A DNA stretch of 35,924 bases from NCBI GenBank assembly GCA_029978085.1, contig JAPOJV010000016.1, forward strand, positions 1 to 35,924, given 5' to 3'. The position numbers and the translations under genes are program-made. The DNA comes from a bacterium (GTDB lineage Bacteria > Planctomycetota > Planctomycetia > Pirellulales > UBA1268). Positions within the stretch are counted from its first letter, which is position 1. Each line of letters starts with the position of its first letter. Shown in pieces: positions 7,009-15,181 of this stretch. Under the pieces are notes generated by a model, which worked only from the letters and a program-made list of their open reading frames with translations, did not search any database and had not been told where the DNA came from.

Positions 7009-8667
7009 TTATCGGCTGCGGGTCGCGGCGGCGTTGCCCGTTTTGGAGCCGGGGCGACGGGCGCGGGTTGCACCGGTCGTAGCGGGCTTGGCCCAACGGA
7101 ACTCGACCGGCATCCCGAACACCTTCTCGAACAGATCGGTCCGCCGTTCCGCGCCCCACAGATCGACCTGCGGCTCCTCGTCGGCCACGGCCTCGATCAC
7201 GGCCCGGCCGTCGGCGATCGAGGCGGCCACGTCGCGGACAGCCTGGGTGCGGCTGCGGTCGAGCCCGCCCGCGAGCCGGAGGATCGCCGCCATCCGCTGC
7301 ACCCGCTGCTGGTCGTCGGACGAAAGGCGGGAGAGGTTTTCGTGCTTCCGCTTCGGATGGGCGCCGCGGTGATACCGGGCCACGTTGGCGATGATCTCGA
7401 GGTCGTTGGCCCGAATGCCGGGGATGCGGGCATTGCGGATCAGGTGATAGCTGTGCTTGTGGTGCTGGTCGTAGTTGATGACGTAGCCGACGTCCTGGAG
7501 CCGGGCGGCGCATTCGAGCAGCAGCCGGTCGCCCGGAGCGAGGTCCAGCGACGTGGCGAGTTGTTCGTAGATCTTCCCGGCGAGCGCGGCCACCGTGCGG
7601 CCGTGTTCGGCTTCTCCCGAGCAGGCGGCCGCGAGCCGCTCGATCGCCGCCTCGCGCTGCGCCGGCTCGTCGCCGGATGTGCCGAGCGACTCCTCGATCA
7701 TCTCGCGGACGAGCCCGTCGCGGACGCCGCGGGTATGCACGACGACGGTGTTCACACGAAATCGCTTCAACAGCGCGTCGACGATCGTCAGCCCCGCCAC
7801 GATGATGTCGGCGCGATCGGGCGTCATTCCCGGAATGGTGCGACGGCCCCGGAGCGGCATCTTCGAGAGCCGGTCGAGCAGGTGGTGAATCTCCGCCTGC
7901 GACACGCGGTAGCCGGCCACCGGCACGTCCACTTCGCGCTTGGCGGCCATCATCAGTTCGGCGAGCGTGGTGAACGTGCCACCGCAGCCGACGAGGAAGT
8001 GGGGGGCGAAGAGCGGTCGGGTGGTCCGCTTCTTGAGGCAGGTTGTGACTTCCTCCTCGAGTCGCGCGAGGCCTCGGGCGAAGTCGGCCTCTTCAGCGCC
8101 GTCACCGATACCGAACTGCTCCGTGAGCCGCACGGCCCCCAGGGGCGTCGAGAAGATCGACTCGATCAGGTTGCCCGTGGCGAACACGAGTTCCGTGCTG
8201 CCGCCGCCGATGTCGGCCACGATCACGTTCTTGCTCGAGAGGTCGAAGGCATGCTGCACGCTGGCGAAGGCGAGCCGTGCCTCCCGCTCGCCCGAGATCA
8301 CCTCCACGTCGAGCCCTACCTGTTCTCGCACACGGCGGCAAAACTCGGGGCCGTTGCGGGACTCGCGGACGGCGCAGGTCGCGATCGTGCGGAGCGAGGT
8401 CACCTGGTAGCCGGCGGCGATCTGCTTGAACGTGCGGAGAGCGGTGATCGTCCGCTCCATCGATTCGTCGTCGAGCAGGCCCTTCGACGATACGCTGCGG
8501 CCGAGCCGCGTGGGCTCCCGCTCTTCGTCGAGGATGCGGTAGTTGCTGCCGCGGAGCGCTTCGGCCACGAGCAGCCGCACGCTGTTGGAGCCGATGTCGA
8601 TCGCGCCGAGCCGGCAGGCCAGCTCGGCCGAGAGGTAAATCTGCTTGTCGTCGATCAGATCGGCCAT
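7009..8667 (-). CDS. ppx: Exopolyphosphatase / pppGpp phosphatase (Ppx/GppA family)
   Basis: Hydrolyses terminal phosphate from polyphosphate and/or pppGpp. The protein has 552 residues from ATG at 8667, with an actin-like ATPase-fold start LGAIDIGSNSVRLLVAEAL (DIGSNS at 24-29) and the second phosphate loop VADIGGGSTELVFATG. The C-terminal third is an HD-type helical region (HKHSYHLIRN, IIANVARYHRGAHPKRKHEN) as in long Ppx/GppA members. The start is supported by an excellent ribosome site, GGAAGGAAGG, nine to eighteen bases upstream. An earlier in-frame start at 8781 would add 38 residues without family support and would overlap ribF. A possible -10 box TATGAT (8703-8698, minus) fits a 24-base leader. 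The next gene follows after seven bases. Whether polyphosphate or pppGpp is the main substrate cannot be told from sequence. Confidence 0.92.
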   Translation of the reverse strand: MADLIDDKQIYLSAELACRLGAIDIGSNSVRLLVAEALRGSNYRILDEEREPTRLGRSVSSKGLLDDESMERTITALRTFKQIAAGYQVTSLRTIATCAVRESRNGPEFCRRVREQVGLDVEVISGEREARLAFASVQHAFDLSSKNVIVADIGGGSTELVFATGNLIESIFSTPLGAVRLTEQFGIGDGAEEADFARGLARLEEEVTTCLKKRTTRPLFAPHFLVGCGGTFTTLAELMMAAKREVDVPVAGYRVSQAEIHHLLDRLSKMPLRGRRTIPGMTPDRADIIVAGLTIVDALLKRFRVNTVVVHTRGVRDGLVREMIEESLGTSGDEPAQREAAIERLAAACSGEAEHGRTVAALAGKIYEQLATSLDLAPGDRLLLECAARLQDVGYVINYDQHHKHSYHLIRNARIPGIRANDLEIIANVARYHRGAHPKRKHENLSRLSSDDQQRVQRMAAILRLAGGLDRSRTQAVRDVAASIADGRAVIEAVADEEPQVDLWGAERRTDLFEKVFGMPVEFRWAKPATTGATRARRPGSKTGNAAATRSR

Positions 8668-8697
8668 CCGGTCCTTCCTTCCACGGCGGGAAGCCCA

Positions 8698-8725
8698 ATC
8701 ATACTCTCCGTCCATGCGGTACACT
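8698..8725. promoter_or_regulatory. Candidate divergent -10 boxes for ppx and ribF
   Basis: In the 92-base gap between the two divergent genes, TATGAT reads leftward at 8703-8698 (31 bases before the ppx ATG) and TACACT reads rightward at 8720-8725 (35 bases before the ribF GTG). Neither has a recognisable TTGACA box at the normal distance. These are pattern matches only. Confidence 0.35.
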
Positions 8726-8759
8726 GCCGCGAGAGACGCCTGAGCCAATTCAACGAGCC

Positions 8760-9761
8760 GTGCCGCCTGCCCCGCTTTCACTGCCGCCGCCGCTCCTCCT
8801 CGCGACGTCTGGACGGTGGCGTCCCGGAACGCACGCCTGCGCGGTTGCGGTCGGGAATTTCGACGGCGTCCACATGGGCCACGCCGCGATCGTGGCGGCC
8901 CTCCGGGCGACGGCCGGCCGGCTCGATGTGCCCGCGGTGGCTCTGACGTTCGATCCGCATCCGGCGAGCATCCTGCGGCCCGAGGTGGCCCCCGTGCCGC
9001 TGACGACGCCCGCCCGACGGGCCGAACTCCTGGCGGCTTTGGGGGTCGATGCCGTGCTCGTGCAGCCGGCCGACGCGCGGCTCATGAGTCTGCCAGCCGA
9101 ATCCTTTTATACGGATGTGCTCCGCGGCCGCCTGCGGGCCGCAGCCCTCGTCGAAGGAGCGGACTTCCGCTTCGGGGCCGGTCGGCGGGGTGACGTGACG
9201 CTGCTCCGCGCGTGGTGTGCAGCCGACGGCCTGTCGTTCGACGTCGTCGCGCCGGTGCTGGACGGCGGCGAGCCGGTGTCGAGCTCGCGCATCCGGTCCC
9301 TGATCGCGGCCGGCGACGTGGAGGCGGCGAACCGGCTGCTCACGGCGCCGCTGCGGCTCCGCGGGACGGTCGTGCGAGGCAAGCAGCGCGGGGCCGGCCT
9401 CGGCTTCCCGACGGCCAACCTCGGCTCGATCGCCACGCTCGTGCCGGGGCAGGGCGTCTATGCCGCGCGGGCGGCCGTGGCCGATGCTGATGGAGAGCGC
9501 ACGACTCATGTCGCAGCCCTGCACATCGGGCCCAACGTCTCGTTCGGCGAGACCGCGGTCGCCGTTGAAGTCCACCTCGTCGGCTTCAGTGGCGACCTCT
9601 ATGGAAGAAGCCTCGACGTTGACTTCCTGGGGCGGCTGCGCGACACTCGTCGCTTCGATTCAATCGACGAATTGAAGGCGCAGCTCGCCGCCGACGTGGC
9701 GGCCGCCGTGGCGATCGCTGATCGCCCGTCACCCCTCACCGCGTCGATCCCTCACCGTTAG
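8760..9761 (+). CDS. ribF: Bifunctional riboflavin kinase / FAD synthetase
   Basis: Converts riboflavin to FMN and FMN to FAD in the cytoplasm. The 333-residue protein has an N-terminal nucleotidyltransferase domain with VGNFDGVHMGH (31-41, the GxFDGxHxGH signature) and SSSRIRSLIAAGD at its end. The C-terminal riboflavin kinase domain follows, with RGTVVRGKQRGAGLGFPTAN containing the GKxRGxxxGFPTAN motif. Length is normal for RibF. The start is GTG at 8760; the first 28 residues are Pro/Leu-rich and poorly constrained. It leads a plus-strand run of four genes; the next starts six bases after its stop. The FAD product would serve redox enzymes generally, so the link with the bc complex downstream may only be operonic. 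Confidence 0.94.
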   Translation: MPPAPLSLPPPLLLATSGRWRPGTHACAVAVGNFDGVHMGHAAIVAALRATAGRLDVPAVALTFDPHPASILRPEVAPVPLTTPARRAELLAALGVDAVLVQPADARLMSLPAESFYTDVLRGRLRAAALVEGADFRFGAGRRGDVTLLRAWCAADGLSFDVVAPVLDGGEPVSSSRIRSLIAAGDVEAANRLLTAPLRLRGTVVRGKQRGAGLGFPTANLGSIATLVPGQGVYAARAAVADADGERTTHVAALHIGPNVSFGETAVAVEVHLVGFSGDLYGRSLDVDFLGRLRDTRRFDSIDELKAQLAADVAAAVAIADRPSPLTASIPHR

Positions 9762-9767
9762 GAACGC

Positions 9768-10766
9768 ATGATGCGACTCGACTGGGCGAGCCTGCTGGAA
9801 CTGCTGCGGCAGAGTAACCGCGTGGTGCTCACGAGCCACGTGCGGCCCGACTGCGACGCGCTCGGCAGCGAACTGGGCATGGCCGGCATCCTCGAGGCCC
9901 TCGGCAAGGACGTGCGGATCGTCAATGCCCAGGCCACGCCCGCCAACCTGAAGTGGATCGATCCCCGTGGGAAGATCGAGTCGCTCGCCGAGAAGGTACG
10001 GCCCGCCGACCTGGCCGACCGTGATCTGTTCATCGTGCTCGACACGAGCGCCTGGGCCCAGCTCGGGGCGATGGGGGACGTGGCCAAGTCGATGCGCGAG
10101 AAGGTGCTCGTGATCGACCATCACGTCAGTGAAGACGACCTCTCCGACCGCTGGTTCAAGGACACCTCCGCCGAGGCCACGGCCCGGATCGTCTACGAGA
10201 TCGGCCTCAGGCTGAAGGTGCCGCTCACGGAGGCGATCGCCACCCCGCTCTACGCCGGCCTCTCGACCGACACCGGCGGCTTTCGGTTTCCGTCCGCCTC
10301 CGGCGAGAGCTTTCGCGTGGCTGCCCGGCTCGTCGATGCCGGTGCAAGTCCCACGATGATCTACCGCGAGCTGTTCGAGCAGGATTCCCTGGCCCGGCTC
10401 AATCTCGTGGGCCGCACGCTCGCCGGGGCCACCACGTTTCACGACGGCAAGGTGATTCTCTCCACGGTGCGGCAGAGCGACATCAAGGAAGTGAAGGCGC
10501 TGCCGAGCGACACCGAAGACCTCGTGAACCTCACGCTCGCCGTGAAGGGCACCGAGGTCGCCGTGATCTGCATCGAGCAGCCCGACGGCCGGATCAAGGT
10601 GAGCTTCCGCAGCCGCGGGCCGGTCGACTGCAATGCGCTGGCGGCCCGGTTCGGCGGCGGCGGCCACAAGGCGGCGGCCGGCACGATCGTCGACGGGCCG
10701 TTCGACGCCGCCCGCGAGCGGATCATGGCGGCGGTTGACGAAGCCTGGAAGGCGACGGCGGCCTGA
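9768..10766 (+). CDS. nrnA: DHH/DHHA1 phosphoesterase (NrnA-like oligoribonuclease / pAp phosphatase)
   Basis: A 332-residue enzyme expected to degrade short RNA oligonucleotides and possibly 3'-phosphoadenosine 5'-phosphate. Metal-binding motifs are visible: SHVRPDCDALGS (H24, D28, D30), VLDTSAWAQLG, the family-naming VIDHHVSEDD (about 112-121), and the C-terminal DHHA1 substrate motif FGGGGHKAAAGT. Length and motif spacing are typical for NrnA. It starts six bases after ribF and is followed 39 bases later by the Rieske gene. Two adjacent ATG codons occur at 9768 and 9771; the first is used. Which of the two activities dominates cannot be told from sequence. Confidence 0.92.
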   Translation: MMRLDWASLLELLRQSNRVVLTSHVRPDCDALGSELGMAGILEALGKDVRIVNAQATPANLKWIDPRGKIESLAEKVRPADLADRDLFIVLDTSAWAQLGAMGDVAKSMREKVLVIDHHVSEDDLSDRWFKDTSAEATARIVYEIGLRLKVPLTEAIATPLYAGLSTDTGGFRFPSASGESFRVAARLVDAGASPTMIYRELFEQDSLARLNLVGRTLAGATTFHDGKVILSTVRQSDIKEVKALPSDTEDLVNLTLAVKGTEVAVICIEQPDGRIKVSFRSRGPVDCNALAARFGGGGHKAAAGTIVDGPFDAARERIMAAVDEAWKATAA

Positions 10767-10805
10767 GCCGCGGCACGAGACGCGTTTTCTGGAGGGAGAA
10801 GAGGC

Positions 10806-11360
10806 ATGGCGCAGCAGCATCGTCCGGTCGTTCACCCCGCCGACTCCCGCCGTGGTTTTCTCGCCAAGGCACTGTCGATCATCACCGGCGGCCTGGCCAC
10901 GCTCGCGCCGGTCGGCGCCGGCGTGTGGGCATTCCTCGATCCGCTGCGGCGGACGAAGGCCGCCGCCTCGTACCTGCCGGTCACCGAACTGGCGGCGATT
11001 CCCGACGACGGCGTGCCCCGGCAGTTTCCCGTGATCGCCGACCGCGTCGATGCCTGGACCGGCTTCGCGGCCGAGCCGATCGGCGCCGTCTACCTGCGGC
11101 GGGCGAAGGGCTCCGAGACGGTGGAGGCGCTCTCCGCCACCTGCCCGCATGCCGGCTGCTTCGTGGAGATGGAGTCGACGGGCAAGTGCTTCCGCTGCCC
11201 GTGCCACAACAGCGAGTTCACGCTCGATGGCGGCATCGTGGCCCCGAGTCCGAGCCCGCGGCCGATGGACGCGCTGGAGTGCCGCGTGGCGAAGAACGGC
11301 GAGGTCGAGGTGAAGTGGCAGAAGTTCCGCGCGGGCGTCGCGGACAAGGTCGAGCAGTGA
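10806..11360 (+). CDS. petC: Rieske [2Fe-2S] protein of a bc-type complex
   Basis: Iron-sulfur subunit that takes an electron from quinol and passes it to a c-type cytochrome. The protein has 184 residues. An N-terminal twin-arginine motif SRRGFLAK (14-21) precedes a hydrophobic anchor (about 22-44), suiting Tat export with a retained membrane helix. Rieske box 1 is CPHAGC (C113, H115, C118) and box 2 is CPCHNS (C131, C133, H134), giving the two Cys and two His cluster ligands and the C118-C133 disulfide pair. A good ribosome site (GGAGGGAGAAGAGG) precedes the ATG. The fused cytochrome b/c gene starts 11 bases after its stop, so the two form one unit. Confidence 0.95.
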   Translation: MAQQHRPVVHPADSRRGFLAKALSIITGGLATLAPVGAGVWAFLDPLRRTKAAASYLPVTELAAIPDDGVPRQFPVIADRVDAWTGFAAEPIGAVYLRRAKGSETVEALSATCPHAGCFVEMESTGKCFRCPCHNSEFTLDGGIVAPSPSPRPMDALECRVAKNGEVEVKWQKFRAGVADKVEQ

Positions 11361-11371
11361 GGGGCGGCACG

Positions 11372-13405
11372 ATGAAGAACGCGACTCAGGGCGACGTGGT
11401 GAAGAAGGGCGTGTTCGGCCGGCTGGCCGACTTCTTTGACGATCGCACCGGCTACCGGGCCCTCATGCACGATGCCCTCTATGAACGTGTCCCCGGCGGC
11501 GCCCGCTGGCGATATGTCTGGGGCAGCACGCTCGTCTTCGCCTTCATGACGCAGGTGATCACGGGGCTCTTTCTCTGGGCCAGCTACTCGGCCAGCGCTC
11601 AGACGGCCTGGGAGAGCGTCTACTACATCCAGCACGAGATGGCCGGCGGCTGGCTGCTCCGTGGCATCCACCACTTCATGGCCCAGGCGATGGTGGTGCT
11701 GCTGGCGCTCCACCTGCTCCAGGTGGTGATCGACGGCGCCTACAAGGCGCCTCGCGAGGTGAACTTCTGGCTCGGGCTGATCCTCATGATGCTCGTGCTC
11801 GGCATGGCGCTCACGGGCTATCTCCTGCCGTGGGACCAGAAGGGCTACTGGGCCACGATCGTGGCCACCAATCTCGCCGGCATCGTGCCGGGCATCGGCC
11901 CGTCGCTGCAGCAGCTCGTGATCGGCGGCAGCGAATACGGCCACCACACGCTCACGCGGTTCTTCGCGCTCCATGCCGGCTTCCTGCCGGGCGCGCTCAT
12001 TGTGATGCTCGTGGTGCACCTGGCGCTCTTCCGCAAGCACGGCCTCCACGCCAAGCAGCCGATCACGAAGCCCGACGCGATGTTCTGGCCCGACCAGGTG
12101 CTCCGCGACGCCGTGGCGATGCTGGCCGTGATGGCCGTCGTGCTCGGCGTGATCCTCGTGCCGGCGCTGAAGGCGATGCTGGCGGGCGAGCCGGTGGACG
12201 TCGGCCATCTCGGCGCCGAGCTCGGCGCCCCGGCCGATCCGTCGCTCCCCTACGCCGCTGCCCGGCCGGAGTGGTACTTCCTGTTTCTGTTCCAGTTCCT
12301 CAAAGTGTTCGAGGGCTGGGGTGCGACGGGCGAGTTCTTGGGCGCGATCGTCGTGCCCGGCCTGATCATGGGGGTGATGTTCCTGATGCCGATCATCGGC
12401 AACTGGAAGCTCGGCCACCGGTTCAACGTCGCCTTCACGCTCGGCATCGTGGCGGGCGCCGGCCTGCTCACGGCCATGGCCCTCAACGAAGACTACTACG
12501 CCGTCTGGGTCGACAAGGCCGCGCTCGCCGACGCCCAGAAGCTCTACGACGAAACTGGCGGCGACGAGGAGAAGCTGGCGGCGGCGCTTGGTGGCGACAA
12601 GGCGAAGATCACCGCGATGGAGGCGAAGTGGGAGAAGCTCGAGAAGATTCGCCACTCGCAGGCCTTTCTCGACGCCTCGAAGCAGGCCAAGCTCGACGCG
12701 GCCCGGGCCATCGAGCTCGCCGGCCGTCCCGAGAAGATCCCGCCGGCCGGCATGCTGGAACTGGTGCGGACCGACGCCAAGAGCCAGGGCCCGCGGCTCT
12801 TCGCCCAGCACTGTGCGAGCTGCCATGCCTACGTCGATCCGCAGGCGCCCGAGGCTGCGAGCGTGCTCGCCAAAGCCTCCGCGGCGAATCTCCATGGCTT
12901 CGGCTCGGCGGCCTGGATGCGCGGCCTGCTCGATCCCGACCAAGTGGCCGGCCCCGCCTACTTCGGGAACACCGCCCACAAGGACGGCGACATGGTGAAC
13001 TTCGTGCAGAACGACCTCACCGACGCCGACACCTGGAAGAAGGACGACATCGAGGCCGTGATCGCCGCCATGGCGGCCGAGGCGGGCCTCCCGGGCGCGA
13101 AGCCCGCGGAGCCGGCCGTGGCCAAGGGCCGGGAACTGATCGCCAGCGACGAGCGGTGCGGCAGCTGCCATCGCTTCCGCGACAACGGCGCCGACCTCGG
13201 CACGGCCTGCGACCTCACCGGCTGGGGCAGCCGCGACTGGCTCGTGGGGATCATCGTCGACCCGACGCACGAGCGGTTCTACGGCGACACCAACGACCGC
13301 ATGCCGAGCTTCGGCAAGGCCGACGAAGGCAGCCTCGCCCCGCTCACCCGTGCCCAGATCGAGCTGATCGCCGACTGGCTCCGCGGCGAGTGGTACCGGC
13401 CGTAG
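11372..13405 (+). CDS. Cytochrome b fused to two c-type haem domains
   Basis: Quinol-oxidising membrane subunit with built-in electron exit, 677 residues. Residues 1 to about 380 form a complete cytochrome b. The first haem-ligand His pair has 13 residues between (HHFMAQAMVVLLALH) and the second has 14 (HAGFLPGALIVMLVVH), the latter as in cytochrome b6. The Qo-site motif PEWY is present (RPEWYFLFLFQF). After further helices comes a charged helical linker (about 385-460), then two covalent haem sites, CASCH (C481-H485) and CGSCH (C596-H600), with RMPSFG near the end as a likely Met axial ligand. The start is ATG at 11372 with GAGGGGCGG before it; an earlier in-frame reading overlaps the Rieske gene. 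The fusion would replace a separate cytochrome c1. Similar fusions are known in several phyla including Planctomycetes. Confidence 0.93.
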   Translation: MKNATQGDVVKKGVFGRLADFFDDRTGYRALMHDALYERVPGGARWRYVWGSTLVFAFMTQVITGLFLWASYSASAQTAWESVYYIQHEMAGGWLLRGIHHFMAQAMVVLLALHLLQVVIDGAYKAPREVNFWLGLILMMLVLGMALTGYLLPWDQKGYWATIVATNLAGIVPGIGPSLQQLVIGGSEYGHHTLTRFFALHAGFLPGALIVMLVVHLALFRKHGLHAKQPITKPDAMFWPDQVLRDAVAMLAVMAVVLGVILVPALKAMLAGEPVDVGHLGAELGAPADPSLPYAAARPEWYFLFLFQFLKVFEGWGATGEFLGAIVVPGLIMGVMFLMPIIGNWKLGHRFNVAFTLGIVAGAGLLTAMALNEDYYAVWVDKAALADAQKLYDETGGDEEKLAAALGGDKAKITAMEAKWEKLEKIRHSQAFLDASKQAKLDAARAIELAGRPEKIPPAGMLELVRTDAKSQGPRLFAQHCASCHAYVDPQAPEAASVLAKASAANLHGFGSAAWMRGLLDPDQVAGPAYFGNTAHKDGDMVNFVQNDLTDADTWKKDDIEAVIAAMAAEAGLPGAKPAEPAVAKGRELIASDERCGSCHRFRDNGADLGTACDLTGWGSRDWLVGIIVDPTHERFYGDTNDRMPSFGKADEGSLAPLTRAQIELIADWLRGEWYRP

Positions 13406-13407
13406 AA

Positions 13408-13440
13408 CTCGGCGTCGGGAAGCCCGAGGCGTAAGCCGAG
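13408..13440. repeat. Short palindromic motif of planctomycete type
   Basis: The segment contains GGGAAGCCCGAGGCGTAAGC followed by CGAGAGG, just after the cytochrome stop codon. I associate strings like GAGGCGTAAGCC with intergenic repeats in Pirellulaceae genomes, from memory. Only one copy is present in this window, so its repeat nature is inferred. Confidence 0.35.
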
Positions 13441-13469
13441 AGGATGCCCGGTTGGCCTGCACCGGCTTC

Positions 13470-13625
13470 GGGCTGCCCACGCCCTCTCGCCGGACGCTCG
13501 CTTCGTCGACCAATCCGCTAAAGCGGATCGGTGCCCGCCTGCCCTCCGCTCGCTCGATGGTGGCTGCGCTCTCGGCATCCTGCCTTCGCTTGCCACCAAC
13601 GCCGCCTCGAGGGGATGGGCAGCCC
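13470..13625. repeat. Dispersed element, copy 3 (opposite orientation)
   Basis: A 156-bp segment that starts GGGCTGCCCACGCCC and ends GGGATGGGCAGCCC. Read on the minus strand it follows the same order of blocks as copies 1 and 2: GCGAGCGTCCGGCGA next to one end, CGAGCGAGCGGAG in the middle and AGGATGCCGAGAGCGCAGCC toward the other end. It carries about 25 extra interior bases, including CAATCCGCTAAAGCGGATCG with its CCGCT/AGCGG palindrome. It lies 38 bases before copy 2 in reverse orientation. Confidence 0.7.
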
Positions 13626-13663
13626 AAAGCCTCCCCGTATTGAAATCCACGGAGGTAGGCGGA

Positions 13664-13794
13664 GGGCTCCCCGTGCCCCAGGAGCCGGCGTATGCCGCCG
13701 AGCGCAGCCAGGATGGCGGAGCGAAGGCGGCATCCGAGCGAGCGAAGAACAGGATGTTCGTAGCGAGCGTCCGGCGATGGGGCACGGGGAGCCC
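13664..13794. repeat. Dispersed element, copy 2
   Basis: A 131-bp segment starting GGGCTCCCCGTGCCCCAGG and ending GATGGGGCACGGGGAGCCC. The two ends are near-perfect inverted repeats. It shares CAGGAGCCGGCG, GCGCAGCCAGGATGGCGGAG, GAGCGAGCGAAG and GCGAGCGTCCGGCGATGGGG with copy 1 at 6518-6645. Note the matched change at both ends (GGGCTCCCC / GGGGAGCCC here against GGGCTGCCC / GGGCAGCCC in copy 1), which keeps the terminal pairing intact. Together with copy 3 it fills most of the 420-base gap between the cytochrome and dehydrogenase genes. Confidence 0.8.
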
Positions 13795-13825
13795 TTCGCC
13801 GGCGCGCACCAGTTGAGCCAGTTCG

Positions 13826-15061
13826 CTAGGTCGTACCGCCGAGAACCGTGGCGCGGGCGACGCGACCCACTCCCACCATGTAGGCGGCGGTGCGGAGCGA
13901 GACGTTGCGCGACTGGGCGAGCTGCCAGACCTGTTCGAACGCCTCGCCGAGGATGCGGTCGAGCTCCTGCCGCACGCGGTTGAGGCCCCACTGGTAGTGC
14001 TGCCGGTTCTGCACCCACTCGAACCAGCTGGCCGTCACGCCGCCGGCGTTGACGAGGATGTCGGGGGCCACGATCACGCCCTTCGTGTCGAAGATCGCGT
14101 CGGCCTCGGGCGTGACCGGGGCGTTGGCGGCCTCGACGATGAGCGGGGCCTTCACGCTGGCGGCGTTTTCGTGCGTGAGCACGCCGCCGAGGGCTGCGGG
14201 GATGAGCACGTCGCAGTCGACGGCGAGCAGCTCGGCGTTGGAGAGCGTGTCGCCGCCGGTGAAGCCGGTGAGGCGGCCGCCGTGGGCCCGGGCGTGGCGG
14301 AGCAGTTCGAGCACGTCGAGGCCGGCCTCGCGGGAGAAGCCGCCGCCGGCGTCGGAGACGGCCACGATCCGGCATTCGGCGTCGGTGAGGAACTTGGCGG
14401 TGTGGGTGCCGACGTTGCCGAAGCCCTGGATGGCGATTCGCGTGCCGGGGATCTTCCGGCCGAGACGACTGAGCAGCTTGAGCGTGAGCCCGCCCACGCC
14501 GCGGCCGGTGGCCTCTTCGCGGCCGGGGATGCCGTGGTACTCGACGGGCTTGCCCGTGACGCACGCAGGGGAGAAGCCGTGGTACTTGCCGTATTGGTTC
14601 ATGATCCAGGCCATCATGTCGGCCGTGGTGCCCATGTCGGGGGCGGGGATGTCGACGTCGGGGCCGAAGAGGTCGTGGATGGCGTCGACGAACCGGCGGG
14701 TGACCCGTTCGAGCTCGCGGGTCGAGAACTGGGCGGGATCGAGGGCCACGCCCCCTTTGGCGCCGCCGTAGGGGATGTTCACGACGGCCGTCTTCCAGGT
14801 CATGAGCGCCGCGAGCGATCGCACCTCGTCGAGATCGACCTGGGGGTGGTAGCGGAGTCCCCCCTTGAGCGGGCCGCGGGCGTCGTTGTGCTGCACGCGG
14901 TAGCCGATGAACGTGGCGATCTCCCCGGAGTCGCGCTCGATCGGAATCTGCACCTGCACCTCCCGCTTGGCCGTGAGCAGGAGCTGCCGCATGCTGTCCG
15001 AGAGGTCGAGTTCGTTGGCGGCGCGGTCGAAGTAGATCCGGGAGGTGTCGCTGGCCCGCAT
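13826..15061 (-). CDS. gdhA: Glu/Leu/Phe/Val-type dehydrogenase (glutamate dehydrogenase-like)
   Basis: Catalyses reversible oxidative deamination of an amino acid, most likely glutamate to 2-oxoglutarate and ammonia. From ATG at 15061 the protein has 411 residues, the usual length of the hexameric short GDH class. Substrate-binding KGGLRYHP and the catalytic-lysine motif PYGGAKGGV are present, then PAPDMGT and the Rossmann fold [11 protein letters not shown] (dinucleotide-binding GxGxxG variant). The start begins [20 protein letters not shown]; a longer frame from 15175 adds 38 Arg-rich residues without family support. GGAG about 12 bases upstream could serve as a ribosome site and TACGAT (15105-15100, minus) as a -10 box. 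Glutamate against leucine/valine specificity is inferred from overall similarity, not proven. Confidence 0.9.
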   Translation of the reverse strand: MRASDTSRIYFDRAANELDLSDSMRQLLLTAKREVQVQIPIERDSGEIATFIGYRVQHNDARGPLKGGLRYHPQVDLDEVRSLAALMTWKTAVVNIPYGGAKGGVALDPAQFSTRELERVTRRFVDAIHDLFGPDVDIPAPDMGTTADMMAWIMNQYGKYHGFSPACVTGKPVEYHGIPGREEATGRGVGGLTLKLLSRLGRKIPGTRIAIQGFGNVGTHTAKFLTDAECRIVAVSDAGGGFSREAGLDVLELLRHARAHGGRLTGFTGGDTLSNAELLAVDCDVLIPAALGGVLTHENAASVKAPLIVEAANAPVTPEADAIFDTKGVIVAPDILVNAGGVTASWFEWVQNRQHYQWGLNRVRQELDRILGEAFEQVWQLAQSRNVSLRTAAYMVGVGRVARATVLGGTT

Positions 15062-15181
15062 GCGTTCGTGCTCCGATAGGGGACGTCGTGCCTCCGCAGA
15101 TCGTAGCCGGTCGGGCCGCAGCGTGTCGGCATCCGATTCGCGGAAAATCGCTACCATGAGAGGCGAGAGACACACCCGCCC

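Noticed and set aside
11090-13627. Long minus-strand open frame opposite the cytochrome genes
   Set aside because: Translation is rich in His/Arg/Glu repeats typical of the antisense of GC-rich codons, and it covers the Rieske and cytochrome b/c genes, which have clear motifs.
13470-13794. Remnant of an insertion sequence with transposase
   Set aside because: No frame in either element resembles a transposase; the inverted ends and size suit small non-coding repeats.
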